DNA from: Desulfovibrio sp. UBA4079 | GTDB taxonomy: Bacteria; Desulfobacterota; Desulfovibrionia; Desulfovibrionales; Desulfovibrionaceae | NCBI GenBank assembly: GCA_002382645.1 | Contig: DFYP01000118.1 | Location: 1 to 6,514, forward strand | Length of the DNA stretch: 6,514 bases | Direction: 5' to 3' | In this document: in pieces, positions 5,369-6,514 of the stretch | Layout: the number at the start of each line of letters is the position of its first letter | How positions within the stretch are numbered: position 1 is the first letter of the stretch | The notes under the pieces: model-generated | What the model was told of the DNA's origin: nothing | Database searches by the model: none | Seen by the model: only the letters and a program-made list of their open reading frames with translations | Position numbers and translations under genes: made by a program

Positions 5369-6514
5369 TCAGGCCAGGGAGAGCAGGGCTTGGGCCAACA
5401 ATGTGGGATCGATGCGCGGCGCGCTTTCCGGCGTGATCAGGCGCAGGTCCAGGACCTGCACCCCGCGCCGGCCCAGGGCCGCTGCGTCCAGCTTGCCGCG
5501 GTACGCTCCATTCCGGGAATCCCAGAGCACGAACTGGAGCACGTCCGCGGCCTTCACGTGCTTCGGGTCGTCGCGGCGCAGGGCCCGCAGCAGGACCTCC
5601 ACCTGGCCGCCCAGGTCCAGGCCCAGGGTCTCGGGATCATGGCCCGTGCTCGGCACATAGACCTTGGGGCAACGGGCCCGGGCCACGGCCCGGGCCACGC
5701 CCCGGGGCAGGAGATCGGCCAGCAGGCTCGTGTAGAAGCTGCCCGGGGCAAAGCAGATGAGGTCGGCCGAGGCGATGAGTTCGCGCATCTTGGTGCGGAT
5801 GGGGACCTCGGCGCGCTGCTCCGCGTCCAGGGACGAGGACAGGAACAGTTCCGCGATGGGGCTGTCCAGGGGCGGACATTCCTTGCCCGTGAGCCGGTGC
5901 TGTCCCAGGACCACCCGGCCGTCGGCCAGGCGCGCGCCCAGGTGCAGGTGCTTGTTGACCACGGGCCGGACCTCGCCCCGGGCCTGCACCAGCCGGGAAA
6001 AGATGTAGATGACCTGGTCGAAGAACCGGCGGTTCATGAGGTAGCCCGCGGTGAGCACCAGGTTGCCGATGCTCGCTCCGCGCAGGTCGAAGTCCCCGGG
6101 CATCTGCTCCAGGAAGGTGGCCAGGTGGTTGCGGATGATCTTGCGCATGGGGTCCGGGATGCCGGCCACCAGCGGGTGGCGGCCCTGGACCATGCGGGCC
6201 AGCTGGGCTTCCAGGTCCCGGCCGTCGGCCGGGAAGCGGTGGGCGAACAGGGCCACGACCTCGTGGTTGCCGCGCAGGGTCGTGTCGGCCAGGTCCATGA
6301 TCCGGGCGCGCACGTCGCCGATGGCCGGCATCTGGAAGGCCTGGCGGATCTTGGCCGAGCTGCCGCCGGAATCGAACGGCGTGATCACGTGGATGGAGTT
6401 GTGGGTGAAGTCCACCAGCCGCCGGGACAGCCCGCGCAGGGCCGTGCCGCCGCTGAAAAAGAGCAGACGCGGCCCCAGCTCCGGGGCCTTCTGGAACCGG
6501 GCCACCTGGAGGGC
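5369..6514 (-). CDS. CofD/YvcK-superfamily protein, GAK-system CofD-like type; 5' end outside window
   Basis: Rossmann-like nucleotide-binding protein related to CofD (2-phospho-L-lactate transferase) and YvcK/GlmR (UDP-sugar-binding regulator). The substrate of this subtype is unknown. Counting from the GTG at 6505 (378 residues): Gly-rich loop FFSGGTALRGLS (16-27), TPFDSGGSS (42-50), GDVR (63-66), SIGNL (145-149), GQHRLTGK (201-208) and APGSFYTSLL (253-262), the last matching the superfamily 'GPGSLYTS'. Where YvcK has a TQPGET-like motif this protein has VPSTGHDPETLG (284-295), which sets it apart. I do not accept the GTG as the true start: it has no Shine-Dalgarno, and the frame stays open (A-L-Q-V) to the window edge, so a few dozen more N-terminal residues are likely. 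It is followed by the amphi-Trp gene, which supports the GAK assignment. It ends in TGA at 5371-5369. Confidence 0.85.
   Translation of the reverse strand, partial: ALQVARFQKAPELGPRLLFFSGGTALRGLSRRLVDFTHNSIHVITPFDSGGSSAKIRQAFQMPAIGDVRARIMDLADTTLRGNHEVVALFAHRFPADGRDLEAQLARMVQGRHPLVAGIPDPMRKIIRNHLATFLEQMPGDFDLRGASIGNLVLTAGYLMNRRFFDQVIYIFSRLVQARGEVRPVVNKHLHLGARLADGRVVLGQHRLTGKECPPLDSPIAELFLSSSLDAEQRAEVPIRTKMRELIASADLICFAPGSFYTSLLADLLPRGVARAVARARCPKVYVPSTGHDPETLGLDLGGQVEVLLRALRRDDPKHVKAADVLQFVLWDSRNGAYRGKLDAAALGRRGVQVLDLRLITPESAPRIDPTLLAQALLSLA

Overview
The window is very GC-rich and gene-dense. Its gene set fits a sulfate-reducing deltaproteobacterium of the Desulfovibrio type (Desulfovibrionales). 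The main pointers are the third-position G/C bias, the double-domain M16 peptidase, and above all a CofD-like gene followed directly by an amphi-Trp gene. That pair belongs to the poorly characterised 'GAK' gene set known mostly from that group. The assignment is from memory of the families, not from a search.

Layout, left to right. On the + strand: the 3' part of an M16 (insulinase-type) metallopeptidase gene (1-1266), a strong hairpin in the gap after it (1274-1321), and a small YbjQ/heavy-metal-binding-like gene (1343-1678). A textbook hairpin terminator (1697-1736) then separates these from everything else, which is on the - strand. Read in the direction of transcription (from right to left) these are: a CofD/YvcK-superfamily gene entering from beyond the window (6514-5369), a small amphi-Trp gene (5320-4973), a 106-base structured gap, the K+ channel subunit ktrB (4866-3496), its cytosolic RCK regulator ktrA (3480-2812), and aroC, chorismate synthase (2815-1751).

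How they work together. KtrB and KtrA form one K+ uptake system. Their genes are 15 bases apart, and ktrA overlaps aroC by an ATGA, so ktrB-ktrA-aroC looks like one transcript with aroC as an unrelated housekeeping passenger. The CofD-like and amphi-Trp genes look like the end of a GAK cluster; the expected partners (ATP-grasp enzyme, HprK-related kinase, XXXCH protein) would lie beyond base 6514 if the cluster is complete. A stem-loop lacking a T-run (4921-4953) lies between the amphi-Trp gene and ktrB and may divide the two units.

The most interesting part is the CofD-like/amphi-Trp pair, whose biochemistry is, to my knowledge, undetermined. No RNA genes, mobile elements, CRISPR arrays or phage genes were seen, and no gene-free stretch exceeds about 110 bases.
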